From contig JAKBEL010000017.1 of assembly GCA_021833825.1 (NCBI GenBank), positions 27,566 to 91,565 of the forward strand: DNA of 64,000 nt, given 5' to 3'. This DNA comes from a bacterium (GTDB lineage: Bacteria; Babelota; Babeliae; Babelales; Vermiphilaceae). The notes beneath the pieces were generated by a model, which was given only the letters and a program-made list of their open reading frames with translations, had not been told where the DNA came from and did not search any database. Positions 8,838-17,240 of the stretch are shown piece after piece (the stretch's first letter is position 1; each line of letters opens with the position of its first letter). The translations under genes were made by a program, and so were the position numbers.

Positions 8838-9049
8838 CCGTTCGCACTGAGTAGCCTCATCTTATGAAGTATATCGAAGTGTTGTTAACTATAAAATTAA
8901 GTAAAGCAATGAGTTGTAAACATTTATCTCATACGCAATAGTTTTATAGTTTGAATTAGCTTTTTGATACTTCGATATCTTGATTCCGAAACGTAATCAA
9001 AACTCCCTCCGTCGCTTAAAAAGCTAAGGCGAACAGGCAGCACAAACGG
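8838..9049. repeat. Dispersed intergenic repeat (REP-like), copy 1
   Basis: The left arm CCGTTCGCACTGAGTAGC leads to TATCGAAG, and the mirror image (CTTCGATATC ... GGCGAACAG ... AACGG) closes the element about 200 bases later. The same arms occur at least nine more times in this window, always between genes or at gene ends. The middle is A+T-rich. The transcript could form a long hairpin. Confidence 0.75.
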
Positions 9050-9190
9050 AAGAAGTTAAGGTGCCTGTCCGGCGAAACTTGCCAAGTCGGAAGACCTGGA
9101 TAAGTGTAGCCTGGATCGTTTTGGTTGCAAGGCCTTTAGGACAAGCAAAAGGCCTTGTGCTCGCCTGGCGAAGGCAAATAAAAATTATAT
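9050..9190. other. Structured GC-richer segment with a strong hairpin
   Basis: This segment has higher G+C than its surroundings. It holds a perfect 10-base stem, CAAGGCCTTT and AAAGGCCTTG (9128-9137 and 9148-9157), with a 10-base loop. TCGCCTGGCGAAGGC at the end resembles GC-rich pieces found in the repeats at 51950 and 61970. It has no T-run, so it is not a terminator. I see no convincing protein here. It may be repeat-derived or a small structured RNA. Confidence 0.35.
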
Positions 9191-9230
9191 AAAAAAGAAA
9201 CACCCCCAAACCCCCTTCCAACCGATTAAT

Positions 9231-9259
9231 TTGTCAATTTAATCAAATAATGCTACTCT
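9231..9259 (+). promoter_or_regulatory. Probable promoter of rpsA-ndk
   Basis: TTGTCA and TACTCT are separated by 17 bases, and TGC directly before TACTCT gives an extended -10 element. It lies about 94 bases upstream of the rpsA start, leaving a leader long enough for translational autoregulation. Confidence 0.45.
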
Positions 9260-9352
9260 AATTACTAGTATTTTTAATCATTTAACCTTAAAACACCCTT
9301 TTTCAAAGGGAATATTGATCTGGTTCTCAGATTAATATCGGAGCATATATAC

Positions 9353-11155
9353 ATGTCTAAAGAGCTTATTCGTCCGAAACAGTTTGCAAGAGCAGCTGTT
9401 ATTCAGGATGACTTGGTCCTCGAGCTAAATCCAGAACAGCAAGAGGAGCTAAACCGTCTGTATCAGGGCACTCTACAAGATTTAACCCCTGGCAAACTTG
9501 TTAAGGGTAAAGTTGTCGATATCACCAATGATGGTGTTTCAGTCGACATCGGCTACAAATCAGAAGGCGCAATCTCGCGCTATGAATTTGGCCCTCACGA
9601 ATTGAAAAAATTTAAACTTGGCGATGACATTGAGGTCATTCTCGATGAGCTTGAAAGTGTTGATGGCAACGTCGTTCTTTCATATGAAAAAGCCAAGGCG
9701 CTCAAAGCTTGGGATGAGATCATTAAACTCTTTGAAGAGGAAAAACCTGTGCAAGGTATGGTCACCCATAAAGTTAAAGGTGGCTTAAGCGTTGACATAG
9801 GTATTCCAGCATTCTTGCCAGGTTCACAAATCGATCTACAACGTGTTACTGATTTTGACCAATATGTTGGTCAGAGCATTACCGCAAACATTATCAAAGT
9901 GAACCAAAAACGTGGCAATGTGATCATTTCTCGCCGCAAACACTTATCTGATCAAAGATCTGAAACTCGTAAAAAAATACTTGATACATTGTCAGAAGGC
10001 CAGACCATTCAAGGTACCGTTAAGAATATCACCAACTATGGTGTGTTCATCGACATCGGCGGCGTTGATGGCCTACTTCATATTACCGACATGACCTGGG
10101 GACGCATTTCACACCCTAGCGAATTGGTAAGAATAGGCGATAAGATCACAACCAAAGTATTATCATTTGATAAAGACAATGAGAAGATCTCTCTTGGGCT
10201 CAAACAGTTAAGTGACAACCCATGGAAAGAGATGGGCGAAGATCTTAAGGTTGGATCTGTTGTTAAAGGTAAAATCTCTAGCATTACCGACTACGGTCTT
10301 TTTGTTGAGATCGCAAATGGTATTGAAGGGCTTGTCCATATCTCTGAAATTTCATGGACAGATCGCATTGCAGATCTACGCGATAAATTCAAAGTTGGCC
10401 AGCAGATCGACGTACTGGTTGTGTCCCTTGATAAAGAGAACCGCCGCATGTCATTGAGCGTTAAACAGCTTGAGAAAAATCCTTGGGAAGCTATTGCTGA
10501 GAAATTTAAAATTGGCGACAAGATTAAAGGAACCATCAGCAACATTACCGACTTTGGTATTTTCGTTCAACTGATGCCAGGAATTGACGGCCTTGTTCAT
10601 ATCTCTGATCTTTCATGGACAGAACATATCGAGCACCCTGCTGATATTTATAAACGTGGCAGCGAAGTTGAAGCTGTTATCTTATCAATCGATAAAGATA
10701 ATAAGAAAGTTTCTCTGGGCATTAAACAGTTGTCTGAAGATCCTTGGAAGAAGATTGAAGATGAGTACCCTGTTGGCAACATCATTGAAGGCACCATCTC
10801 AAAGATCACCAACTTTGGCGCATTTGTTAAATTGTCATCAGGCATTGAAGGCCTTGTGCATATCTCTGAATATGCAGATAGAGGCGTTGATAAACTTGAC
10901 GAAATACTCAAAGTGGGCGAAAAACATTCATTCCGCGTTGTTAATGTCAACAAAGATGAACATAAATTGGGCCTTAGCCCTAAGTTAGAAGCTCCTGCTC
11001 GTAAAGAGAAATCGGCATCTACATCTAAAGAAGAGAAGCCTGCAAAGAGAGCAACAAAGGCTACTCCTGCAGCACCAAAAAGCAAGAGTCAGTTCCAACT
11101 TGCTCTTGAAGAACATGCAGCTCGTCAACATGATGATAAAAACGAGGATGAATAA
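9353..11155 (+). CDS. rpsA: 30S ribosomal protein S1
   Basis: This 600-residue protein has six tandem S1 OB-fold domains, beginning near residues 45, 130, 215, 300, 388 and 475. Domains three to six are nearly superimposable (GxVxxITxxGxFVxI...GLVHISE/D). This is the full six-domain layout of proteobacterial-type S1, which binds mRNA on the small ribosomal subunit. The C-terminus is a Lys/Ala/Pro-rich tail. The start follows CGGAG. The stop codon overlaps the ndk start (TAATG), so the pair is one operon. Confidence 0.96.
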   Translation: MSKELIRPKQFARAAVIQDDLVLELNPEQQEELNRLYQGTLQDLTPGKLVKGKVVDITNDGVSVDIGYKSEGAISRYEFGPHELKKFKLGDDIEVILDELESVDGNVVLSYEKAKALKAWDEIIKLFEEEKPVQGMVTHKVKGGLSVDIGIPAFLPGSQIDLQRVTDFDQYVGQSITANIIKVNQKRGNVIISRRKHLSDQRSETRKKILDTLSEGQTIQGTVKNITNYGVFIDIGGVDGLLHITDMTWGRISHPSELVRIGDKITTKVLSFDKDNEKISLGLKQLSDNPWKEMGEDLKVGSVVKGKISSITDYGLFVEIANGIEGLVHISEISWTDRIADLRDKFKVGQQIDVLVVSLDKENRRMSLSVKQLEKNPWEAIAEKFKIGDKIKGTISNITDFGIFVQLMPGIDGLVHISDLSWTEHIEHPADIYKRGSEVEAVILSIDKDNKKVSLGIKQLSEDPWKKIEDEYPVGNIIEGTISKITNFGAFVKLSSGIEGLVHISEYADRGVDKLDEILKVGEKHSFRVVNVNKDEHKLGLSPKLEAPARKEKSASTSKEEKPAKRATKATPAAPKSKSQFQLALEEHAARQHDDKNEDE

Positions 11156-11562
11156 TGGTAGAACGTACACTTGCAATTATCAAGCCTGATGCAGTAAGCA
11201 AAAAGTTTACTGGTAAAATCATCGATATGATCGAAAATCATGGCTTTAATATCATACGTATGCAAAAACTACGTATGGCCCCTGAGCATGGCCAAGCGTT
11301 CTATGCTGTTCATAAAGAGAGACCTTTTTTTGGTGAACTCGTTGAGTTCATCACATCTGGTCCTGTTGTGGTAATGGCTCTTGAAAAAGAGAATGCTATC
11401 AAAGATTGGCGCACCTTAATGGGTGCTACCAATCCAGCACAAGCTGATGCAGGAACTGTGCGCAAGCTCTATGCTGAAAGCATAGGCAAGAATGCGGTTC
11501 ATGGATCAGATGCTCCTGAGACAGCACAAGAGGAGATTAAATTCTTCTTTCATGATCTGTAA
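11155..11562 (+). CDS. ndk: Nucleoside diphosphate kinase
   Basis: This 135-residue enzyme transfers the gamma phosphate from ATP to nucleoside diphosphates through a phospho-histidine. The hallmark is [10 protein letters not shown] near residue 117, which contains the catalytic histidine. The N-terminus [14 protein letters not shown] is typical. It is slightly shorter than most bacterial Ndk (about 140). Its start overlaps the rpsA stop by one base, and an intrinsic terminator follows within about ten bases, closing the rpsA-ndk operon. Confidence 0.96.
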   Translation: MVERTLAIIKPDAVSKKFTGKIIDMIENHGFNIIRMQKLRMAPEHGQAFYAVHKERPFFGELVEFITSGPVVVMALEKENAIKDWRTLMGATNPAQADAGTVRKLYAESIGKNAVHGSDAPETAQEEIKFFFHDL

Positions 11563-11569
11563 TTGATTC

Positions 11570-11607
11570 AAAAAAGAGGTAGCGCTTTAGGGCTCTACCT
11601 CTTTTTT
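11570..11607 (+). terminator. Intrinsic terminator after ndk
   Basis: AAAAAAGAGGTAG and CTACCTCTTTTTT form a 13-base stem around a short loop, and the descending arm ends in the T-run. It lies immediately after the ndk stop codon. Confidence 0.9.
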
Positions 11608-11648
11608 GAGAATTATGTATTTACAAAATATTATTATAAAGATTTTAT

Positions 11649-12179
11649 ATGAAACATAGTATATTAATAGCATTATTGGTAATGGCGGCAAACAACACTT
11701 ATACTGAAGATGTTTATCCTACAGATGAGACTAAAGAAACAAGAGCTTTTAAGGTAGCAGCTAAGTCTAGAGACTGGAAGGGTATGGAAAAGGCTATAGC
11801 AGATGGCTTTGATATAAACACAGAAAATGAAAATGGACCATATGGTAAGACTTTTTTATCAGAGGTTATTTCTGGAAATGATAAAGAGGCTACGCAATGG
11901 GCCTTAGATCATGGTGCACGCCCTACTATTGAAGACGAAGCTCGAATGAATCTTGAAGATGCTGTCTGCACAAGAAATACACCATTAATCGAATGGTGCC
12001 TAGCCAACCTTGGAACAACAATGCCTAAAAAACTAGCAAAGGAACACGGTAAACAAATGCTCGACGAAGCAACCTGGACACAGAATTGGTCATTGGTCGA
12101 CCTGTATCAAGACCATGGAGTAGAACCTACTATAAGACAAACAATACGAATACTTTATTGTCGTTATTCACCTGTTTAA
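11649..12179 (+). CDS. Secreted ankyrin-like repeat protein
   Basis: This 176-residue protein begins with a signal peptide (MKHSILIALLVMAANNTYT). The rest reads as degenerate ankyrin units: FKVAAKSRDWKGMEKAIADG, then FLSEVISGNDKEATQWALDH followed by GA, then LEDAVCTRNTPLIEWCLAN, then LDEATWTQNWSLVDLYQDHG. Such repeats bind proteins, and exported ankyrin proteins of intracellular bacteria often act on host targets; that role is inferred. It lies between two terminators and is probably monocistronic. Confidence 0.65.
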   Translation: MKHSILIALLVMAANNTYTEDVYPTDETKETRAFKVAAKSRDWKGMEKAIADGFDINTENENGPYGKTFLSEVISGNDKEATQWALDHGARPTIEDEARMNLEDAVCTRNTPLIEWCLANLGTTMPKKLAKEHGKQMLDEATWTQNWSLVDLYQDHGVEPTIRQTIRILYCRYSPV

Positions 12180-12195
12180 TGCAATAAAAAATATA

Positions 12196-12229
12196 AAGAG
12201 ATAGGGCTTTAAAACTCTATCTCTTTTTT
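12196..12229 (+). terminator. Intrinsic terminator after the ankyrin-like gene
   Basis: AGAGATAG and CTATCTCT pair around a 12-base loop and run into seven T. The element sits just before the convergent rhodanese-like gene. Confidence 0.85.
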
Positions 12230-12248
12230 TACATTTAAACGAAAATAA

Positions 12249-12803
12249 CTATTCAATATCTTGATTAAAACAGTTAAAATTACGCGCTACATCTTTATGC
12301 AAGTATGATGCCTGACATGGCCCATTCACAGGAAATCCTAACTGAAACCATTCTTTAATCCCGCCAATATAATCAAACACCGACGTGAACCCCATGCAAT
12401 GGAGCAATATATAGGCCTTCTCACTTGCATCACAAGCATCAAGCGCACAGTAAACGACAATATCTTGACTACGATCAAATGAACCAACTTTATAGATAAA
12501 TTCAGTCAATGGGATATTAATCGAACCGGCAATATGGCAATCATTATGCCAATTTGCTGAAAGCACATTAATAACCAATAGCTTTGGATTTTGAGCCATT
12601 TTAGCACTAAGATCCTGCGCGCTAATTGAATTGATAGGACCGACATCCTGACGAACTAGATCTCTCAATTCTTGAGCACTTATATGAAATAACTCTTTTG
12701 AAACATCTTCAAGTATGTTAAACAGCTCGTTGCTCATACTTTGAATCTGTCCCACAGAAAGGGCAAACGGCATGAGCAACATAATAGCTTTTATTGATTT
12801 CAT
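12249..12803 (-). CDS. Exported rhodanese-like protein
   Basis: I choose the ATG preceded by AAGGAG seven bases upstream; it begins MKSIKAIMLLMPFALSVG, a signal peptide. The domain then follows the rhodanese plan: ISAQDLSAKM, LLVINV..., a GSINIPL strand, and the active-site loop VVYCALDACDAS with GGIKEW near the end. The catalytic cysteine would be the YC residue. Rhodaneses move sulfur to thiophiles, but exported single-domain forms have varied roles. It lies upstream of nothing obvious and downstream of nusB, from which it is about 75 bases away. Confidence 0.75.
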   Translation of the reverse strand: MKSIKAIMLLMPFALSVGQIQSMSNELFNILEDVSKELFHISAQELRDLVRQDVGPINSISAQDLSAKMAQNPKLLVINVLSANWHNDCHIAGSINIPLTEFIYKVGSFDRSQDIVVYCALDACDASEKAYILLHCMGFTSVFDYIGGIKEWFQLGFPVNGPCQASYLHKDVARNFNCFNQDIE

Positions 12804-12878
12804 TGCAATCTCCTTTTTGATTAGAAATGTAATATGCACATTCTAACAAGAAGTCTCTTTTTAAACCAAGATTTGCAA

Positions 12879-13358
12879 CTATTTTTGCTGATTCTCTTTT
12901 TCTTTAACCGCTTCATCAAGAATGCCATTAATAAATTTATATGCATCCTTTTCAGAAAAACATTTAGCAAGTTCGACCGCTTCATTTATGACAATACTTG
13001 TTGGCATATCTGTATAAAAGAGTTCCCACATTGCAAATCGCAAAATCAGACGAGTACAGCAGCCAATTCTATCAAAACGCCAATTTTGCAAGAATGGCAT
13101 AATCTGCTTATCAAGAGTCTCTCGATTATTGATAATATTCTGAGCGGTCTGAAAAGCTAAGCTATCAAATGGAATCTCAACACCAAAACCACGACTTAAA
13201 TTGTCTGAAATAGATTCTAATGAATCTAGATAGTCATGACTTTCTGCAGCATAAAGCAGATGGAATACAAGAGACCTCTCTTGCCTACGTGATAGATCGC
13301 TATAAACAATCGTCTGCTCTGGATGTAGTGGCATATCATCATTAATGAGTGAACACAT
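12879..13358 (-). CDS. nusB: Transcription antitermination factor NusB
   Basis: This 159-residue all-helical protein matches NusB. RRQERSLVFHLLYAAE is the arginine-rich first helix that contacts boxA RNA and NusE. The C-terminal block MWELFYTDMPTSIVINEAVE followed by LAKCFSEKDAYKFINGILD is diagnostic. It takes part in antitermination of rRNA operons. AAGGA lies eight bases before the ATG. It follows efp by 11 bases and is likely in the same transcript. Confidence 0.93.
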   Translation of the reverse strand: MCSLINDDMPLHPEQTIVYSDLSRRQERSLVFHLLYAAESHDYLDSLESISDNLSRGFGVEIPFDSLAFQTAQNIINNRETLDKQIMPFLQNWRFDRIGCCTRLILRFAMWELFYTDMPTSIVINEAVELAKCFSEKDAYKFINGILDEAVKEKENQQK

Positions 13359-13369
13359 GGAGAGATTCC

Positions 13370-13939
13370 TTAACTTTTCTTGACGCGTTCAATATAGATA
13401 CCATCACGCGTATCGATTCTGATGACTTCACCCTCATTGACAAATAACGGAACCTGAATAACTGCACCTGTCTCTAATGTGGCAGGCTTTGTAGCACCAC
13501 CTTGAGCGGTATCTCCACGCACTCCGGGAGGCGTCTCTTTAACCTCAAGATCCATAAACATCGGTGGAGTTACTCCGATAGGCTTATCATTAAAATAAAG
13601 AATGGTATAGACTTCCTGTTCTTTAAGGTAAGCAAGAACCTCTTCTATTTGGTCCTTATTTAAAGCAACCTGTTCATAACTATCTTGGTCCATGAAATTG
13701 TAAAGAGCATTATCCTCATACAAATATTGCATCTTTTTATATTCTAAATCAGGATTTTCAAATTTTTCTCCTGATCGGAACGTCTCTTCATGCATAAGCC
13801 CAGTAATCATGTTTTTCATTTTGGTTCTAACAAAAGCACCACCTTTACCAGGTTTTACATGCTGAAAATCGGTAACCATATAGGGTTCATTGCGAAAGAG
13901 TATTTTGCACCCTTTTCTGAAGTCTGCAGTCGAAATCAC
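13370..13939 (-). CDS. efp: Elongation factor P
   Basis: EF-P relieves ribosome stalling at polyproline. I choose the GTG with AAGG eight bases upstream, giving MISTADFRKG and 189 residues, the usual family length; another GTG three codons earlier is possible. The loop KPGKGGAFVRTK carries the lysine that is modified in many bacteria. The C-terminal domain GVRGDTAQGGATKPATLETG and the ending DTRDGIYIERVKK are typical. I see no epmA or epmB nearby. Confidence 0.95.
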   Translation of the reverse strand: MISTADFRKGCKILFRNEPYMVTDFQHVKPGKGGAFVRTKMKNMITGLMHEETFRSGEKFENPDLEYKKMQYLYEDNALYNFMDQDSYEQVALNKDQIEEVLAYLKEQEVYTILYFNDKPIGVTPPMFMDLEVKETPPGVRGDTAQGGATKPATLETGAVIQVPLFVNEGEVIRIDTRDGIYIERVKKS

Positions 13940-14124
13940 GAATATCACCTTTGCTACAAAAATTAATCTTCTATTTTAGTATATGAGAGCTCGGGTAAAA
14001 TTGCAAAATAAAACGAACAGATCGGCCATATCTATAAAAAAAAGCATCCATTTATACCGATCTATCCAAAACACAGCCTTAACACCAACCGATCCCTATT
14101 CCGATCATGGCAAGGATCCTATCA

Positions 14125-14345
14125 GCTCACCCTGAGTAGCCCGGCATTTCTCAAAGCAATACGTGAAACATTGTTATTGCATTGGTCTATATCATACTAG
14201 AAAATATAGATCAAGGGAGGAAATGACGGGTGTATCGAAGGGGCCATCTATAATCAATTACTCGAGTAACAATAAAAATCCATTGGATACCCATATTCCG
14301 CTCTACGAGCTTCATAGGGTCCTCGCGCCGTCATTAAAATTATGG
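14125..14345. repeat. Dispersed repeat, copy 2, with a nested hairpin-ended insert
   Basis: The left arm (CACCCTGAGTAGC) is followed by a 90-base insert bounded by CCGGCATTTC and GAAATGACGGG. TATCGAAGGGG then resumes the repeat arm, and a right half with CTCGAGTAACAATAAAAATC and CTTCATAGGGTCCTC closes it. The insert recurs at 15822 and, in part, at 20340. The remaining part of this 550-base gap, next to efp, holds only scattered CCGATC words and no gene. Confidence 0.7.
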
Positions 14346-14435
14346 CGGACACGGCAGGATGATCGAAGTGGATTAAATAGTTTTAGTTCAGTTCCTCATA
14401 CTAAACATTAAAAATCTTATAAAGGAGAAAGTCCA

Positions 14436-14465
14436 TTGAAAAAGCTATCAACCTTGTTAAACTAA
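14436..14465 (+). other. Nine-codon reading frame with a strong ribosome binding site before glyA
   Basis: AAAGGAG lies eight bases before a TTG that opens the frame MKKLSTLLN and stop. It looks like the beginning of a signal peptide cut short, or a short leader peptide 31 bases before glyA. Support is weak beyond the ribosome binding site. Confidence 0.2.
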
Positions 14466-14496
14466 AAATAGACCCTTTATACGTAGGATATGTATT

Positions 14497-15786
14497 ATGT
14501 CTGAACAAAAACGTGACCTTATCATTGAAGCTCTCATCCAAAAAGAGCATAATCGCCTTGAATCTGAACTGAACCTGATTGCATCGGAAAACTATGCCTC
14601 TCCAGAGGTTCTGAAGGTTACCGGTTCAGTACTGACCAATAAATATGCCGAAGGCTATTCTGGCCATCGCTATTATGCAGGATGCCAAGTGATCGATGAG
14701 GTTGAAGATCTGGCTATTGAACGGGCAAAACAGCTTTTTAATGCTGAACATGCCAATGTTCAACCACATTCAGGTTCACAGGCCAATATGGCTGTCTATT
14801 TTGCTCTACTCAAACCGGGCGATACTATTCTTGGCATGAGCCTGGCAGAAGGGGGACATTTAACACATGGCCATAAAGTAAATTTTTCAGGACAGTTCTA
14901 TAACAGTATCCAATACAAGGTCAATCCAAACACCGAGATGCTCGATTATGATGAGATTGAGCGATTAGCACAAGAACATAAGCCAAAACTTATTGTCTCC
15001 GGAGCATCAGCTTATTCTCGCGTTATTGATTATGAACGAATCGGTTCTATTGCAAAAAGTGTTGGTGCCTATTCTATGGCAGATATCGCCCACATTGCAG
15101 GGCTTATTGCCTCTGGACTACACCCTAATCCATTCCCTCATATTGACGTGGTAACCAGCACTACACACAAAACATTACGTGGGCCACGTGGTGGATTAAT
15201 TCTGTGCAAGAAAGAGTTAGCAACACTTATTGATAAAGCGATCATGCCAGGCACACAAGGCGGACCGTTCATGCATATTATTGCAGCTAAAGCGGTCGCA
15301 TTTCATGAAGCATTACAGGATGATTTTGTTATATATCAAAAACAGGTAATTGATAATGCACAAACATTGGTGACTGAACTACAAGCCAAAGGATACCGCA
15401 TTGTCACTGATAGAACAGATAATCATCTCTTTGTGATCGATCTACGCAATAAAAACATTAATGGTAAAATTGCAGAAATTGCACTACAAAAAGCTGGCAT
15501 TACCATTAGCCGAAGTTGCATACCGTTCGATCCTGAAAAACCATGGATCACCAGCGGCATTCGCATCGGAACTCCTGCAGTAACCACACGTGGCATGAAA
15601 AATCATGAGATGATCGAAATTGCAAACTATATTGATAAAGCATTAACTCATCATGATAATGACACTATATTGAATGCAATTAGAACAAAAGTTATGACAC
15701 TCTGCGATATGTTTCCTATTTATCAAGAAGCGGAATCAATGCCAGCTCAAAGATCTCATACTTTTGAAGCGTATTGTAAAGGATAA
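14497..15786 (+). CDS. glyA: Serine hydroxymethyltransferase
   Basis: This 429-residue PLP enzyme converts serine and tetrahydrofolate to glycine and methylene-tetrahydrofolate, the main source of one-carbon units. The N-terminal IASENYASPEVL, the YAEGYSGHRYYAGC block and the PLP-lysine motif TSTTHKTLRGPRGG (near residue 230) are all present. Length is normal. AGGAT lies about eight bases before the ATG. It stands alone between two repeat-rich gaps, so it is likely a single-gene transcript. Confidence 0.97.
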   Translation: MSEQKRDLIIEALIQKEHNRLESELNLIASENYASPEVLKVTGSVLTNKYAEGYSGHRYYAGCQVIDEVEDLAIERAKQLFNAEHANVQPHSGSQANMAVYFALLKPGDTILGMSLAEGGHLTHGHKVNFSGQFYNSIQYKVNPNTEMLDYDEIERLAQEHKPKLIVSGASAYSRVIDYERIGSIAKSVGAYSMADIAHIAGLIASGLHPNPFPHIDVVTSTTHKTLRGPRGGLILCKKELATLIDKAIMPGTQGGPFMHIIAAKAVAFHEALQDDFVIYQKQVIDNAQTLVTELQAKGYRIVTDRTDNHLFVIDLRNKNINGKIAEIALQKAGITISRSCIPFDPEKPWITSGIRIGTPAVTTRGMKNHEMIEIANYIDKALTHHDNDTILNAIRTKVMTLCDMFPIYQEAESMPAQRSHTFEAYCKG

Positions 15787-15802
15787 AGCAGTATCCCTAA
15801 TT

Positions 15803-16069
15803 CCCGCTCGCCCTGAGTGGCCCGTCATTTCTCAAAGCAATATATGAAAGATTGTTATTGAATTGGCCTAGCTCATAAGAGAAAATATAGATTAAGGTAG
15901 GAAATGACGGGTGTATCGAAGGGTTTGCTCACTCAAACAAACAAAAAAATACCGGGTTGTAGATACATATTTACAATCCAATAATGCATCTTATAATCTA
16001 TGTCATCGACCCTTCGATACTTTTGCTGTGTGCTAAGAGCACTTCGCAAAAACTCAGGGCGAGCGGACG
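15803..16069. repeat. Dispersed repeat, copy 3, with the nested insert
   Basis: CGCTCGCCCTGAGTGGC is followed by a hairpin-ended insert (CCCGTCATTTC to GAAATGACGGG) very similar to the one before glyA. TATCGAAGGG, an A+T-rich middle, and the mirror arm ACCCTTCGATAC ... CTCAGGGCGAGCGG follow. With copy 2 it flanks glyA on both sides. The 390-base gap contains only this repeat and the terminator beside it. Confidence 0.75.
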
Positions 16070-16119
16070 AATAAGTAAATATCTTTCAAATAGAAATCCA
16101 ATAAATAAAGAAATCAAAC

Positions 16120-16157
16120 TAAAAAGCCCCACCAACAATGTAATGTTAGCGGGGCCT
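16120..16157 (-). terminator. Intrinsic terminator for the minus-strand gene at 16178
   Basis: On the minus strand GGCCCCGCTAACAT pairs with ATTGTTGGTGGGGC, allowing G-U pairs, and is followed by five T. It lies about 20 bases beyond the stop codon. Confidence 0.8.
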
Positions 16158-16177
16158 TAATTAAACTTTATCAATCT

Positions 16178-16558
16178 TTAGTTTTCTTCTATAAGAGCCA
16201 ACAGCATTCTTTTAATACATGCATTTTGAACATTATCCACACCTTGCTGAGCTTTCTCAGTCTTCTTTTGTAATTCTTTGTACTGATCTTCGGATGCTTC
16301 AAAAGATCTGTCCTTAATACCATCAGACACATTTTCCAACAAACCTGAAAATTGCAGATCTCTGATATTGCGATCAAAAAAGAGTTCAAATGCCGTCTTG
16401 GTAAATGCCTGCCGCATATCCATCGACAACATCTTATTTAGACATTTAACCATATCTACCATGCTATCACAAGCAGCTTTTTGCTCTGCTGTTTCTGGCA
16501 CTTGCGCATAAGAAAGCCCAATGGTGCACAATAGAACTAAAACAGAATATCTCTTCAT
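16178..16558 (-). CDS. Small secreted protein of unknown function
   Basis: This 126-residue protein has a signal peptide MKRYSVLVLLCTIGLSYAQ, with likely cleavage after SYA. The mature part is helical and charged (KDRSFEASEDQYKELQKKTE), with cysteines at both ends (AACDSMVDMVKCLN and NACIKRML). I recognise no family. Its size and export resemble the next gene upstream (186 residues), but I see no clear sequence relation. A terminator follows. Confidence 0.55.
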   Translation of the reverse strand: MKRYSVLVLLCTIGLSYAQVPETAEQKAACDSMVDMVKCLNKMLSMDMRQAFTKTAFELFFDRNIRDLQFSGLLENVSDGIKDRSFEASEDQYKELQKKTEKAQQGVDNVQNACIKRMLLALIEEN

Positions 16559-16679
16559 AATAAAAACCTTTCAAAAAAGATATATTTTAATATAAATAGT
16601 GGCCATATATTTCATATTGTACCACAACTTGATAGAGCTGCAAAATGCCCCCCCTTTTTGACCTTTTACAGGTTATAAC

Positions 16680-17240
16680 CTACTCTTTTTCAAAAAGCCT
16701 CTGCTGCTCTGCGCAAAAGGTTTTCAAGTCACTGAAAAGCTTCTGAACAATCTCTTGGGCCACCTCTTTGCCCTCCTGACCAACCCTGTTGCCATCAACA
16801 TGTTTTTCACAGGCTTTAATGTAAGGCGCTACCAATTGGCGCAAAACTAATGCTTTTGCATGTAACTGCACAGCAACACGCTCCGACTCAGCATCTGGAC
16901 GACTTAATAATTCAAATATCGAACCAACTTTTTTAATGATCTTTCCGAACTTATGTTTGTCTTCATGTGATAATTTGGCGCGAATATCATCTAAAATAGT
17001 TCCTGCTGTTCTTTGAAGTTCCTGACTATTTGCCGACACAAAATCACGGACAATAACTTCACATCGCTTTACAGTGACAACTTCTGCTATAGCCTGAGCA
17101 ACACGATCGCAATGATCATCATGCTTTTTAGCTTTTTTATAAGTCTGTTCAATATCTGATGCAAAATTAAAGCCATCTGTCGCTACATCACATCTAACAG
17201 CACTGGTGACTAACAAAAACAGACCAACCGATCTTTTCAT
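16680..17240 (-). CDS. Secreted helical protein of unknown function
   Basis: This 186-residue protein begins MKRSVGLFLLVTSAVRCD, a signal peptide. The mature part is predicted helical with several cysteines, among them VKRCEVIV and YIKACEKH. No family is recognised. The start overlaps the stop of the upstream membrane-protein gene by four bases (ATGA), so it is translationally coupled to a three-gene operon with a methyltransferase and a GT39-like protein, which suggests some envelope or glycan role. Confidence 0.55.
   Translation of the reverse strand: MKRSVGLFLLVTSAVRCDVATDGFNFASDIEQTYKKAKKHDDHCDRVAQAIAEVVTVKRCEVIVRDFVSANSQELQRTAGTILDDIRAKLSHEDKHKFGKIIKKVGSIFELLSRPDAESERVAVQLHAKALVLRQLVAPYIKACEKHVDGNRVGQEGKEVAQEIVQKLFSDLKTFCAEQQRLFEKE

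Noticed and set aside
9024..9221. A 65-residue minus-strand frame
   Set aside because: It lies within repeat and hairpin sequence, has no ribosome binding site, and its composition follows the repeat words.
13950..14120. Riboswitch upstream of glyA
   Set aside because: The sequence near glyA does not show the paired-domain pattern of a glycine riboswitch; scattered CCGATC words do not form a consistent fold.
14163..14411. An 82-residue plus-strand frame before glyA
   Set aside because: It is composed of the dispersed repeat and its nested insert; no homologous protein pattern is visible.
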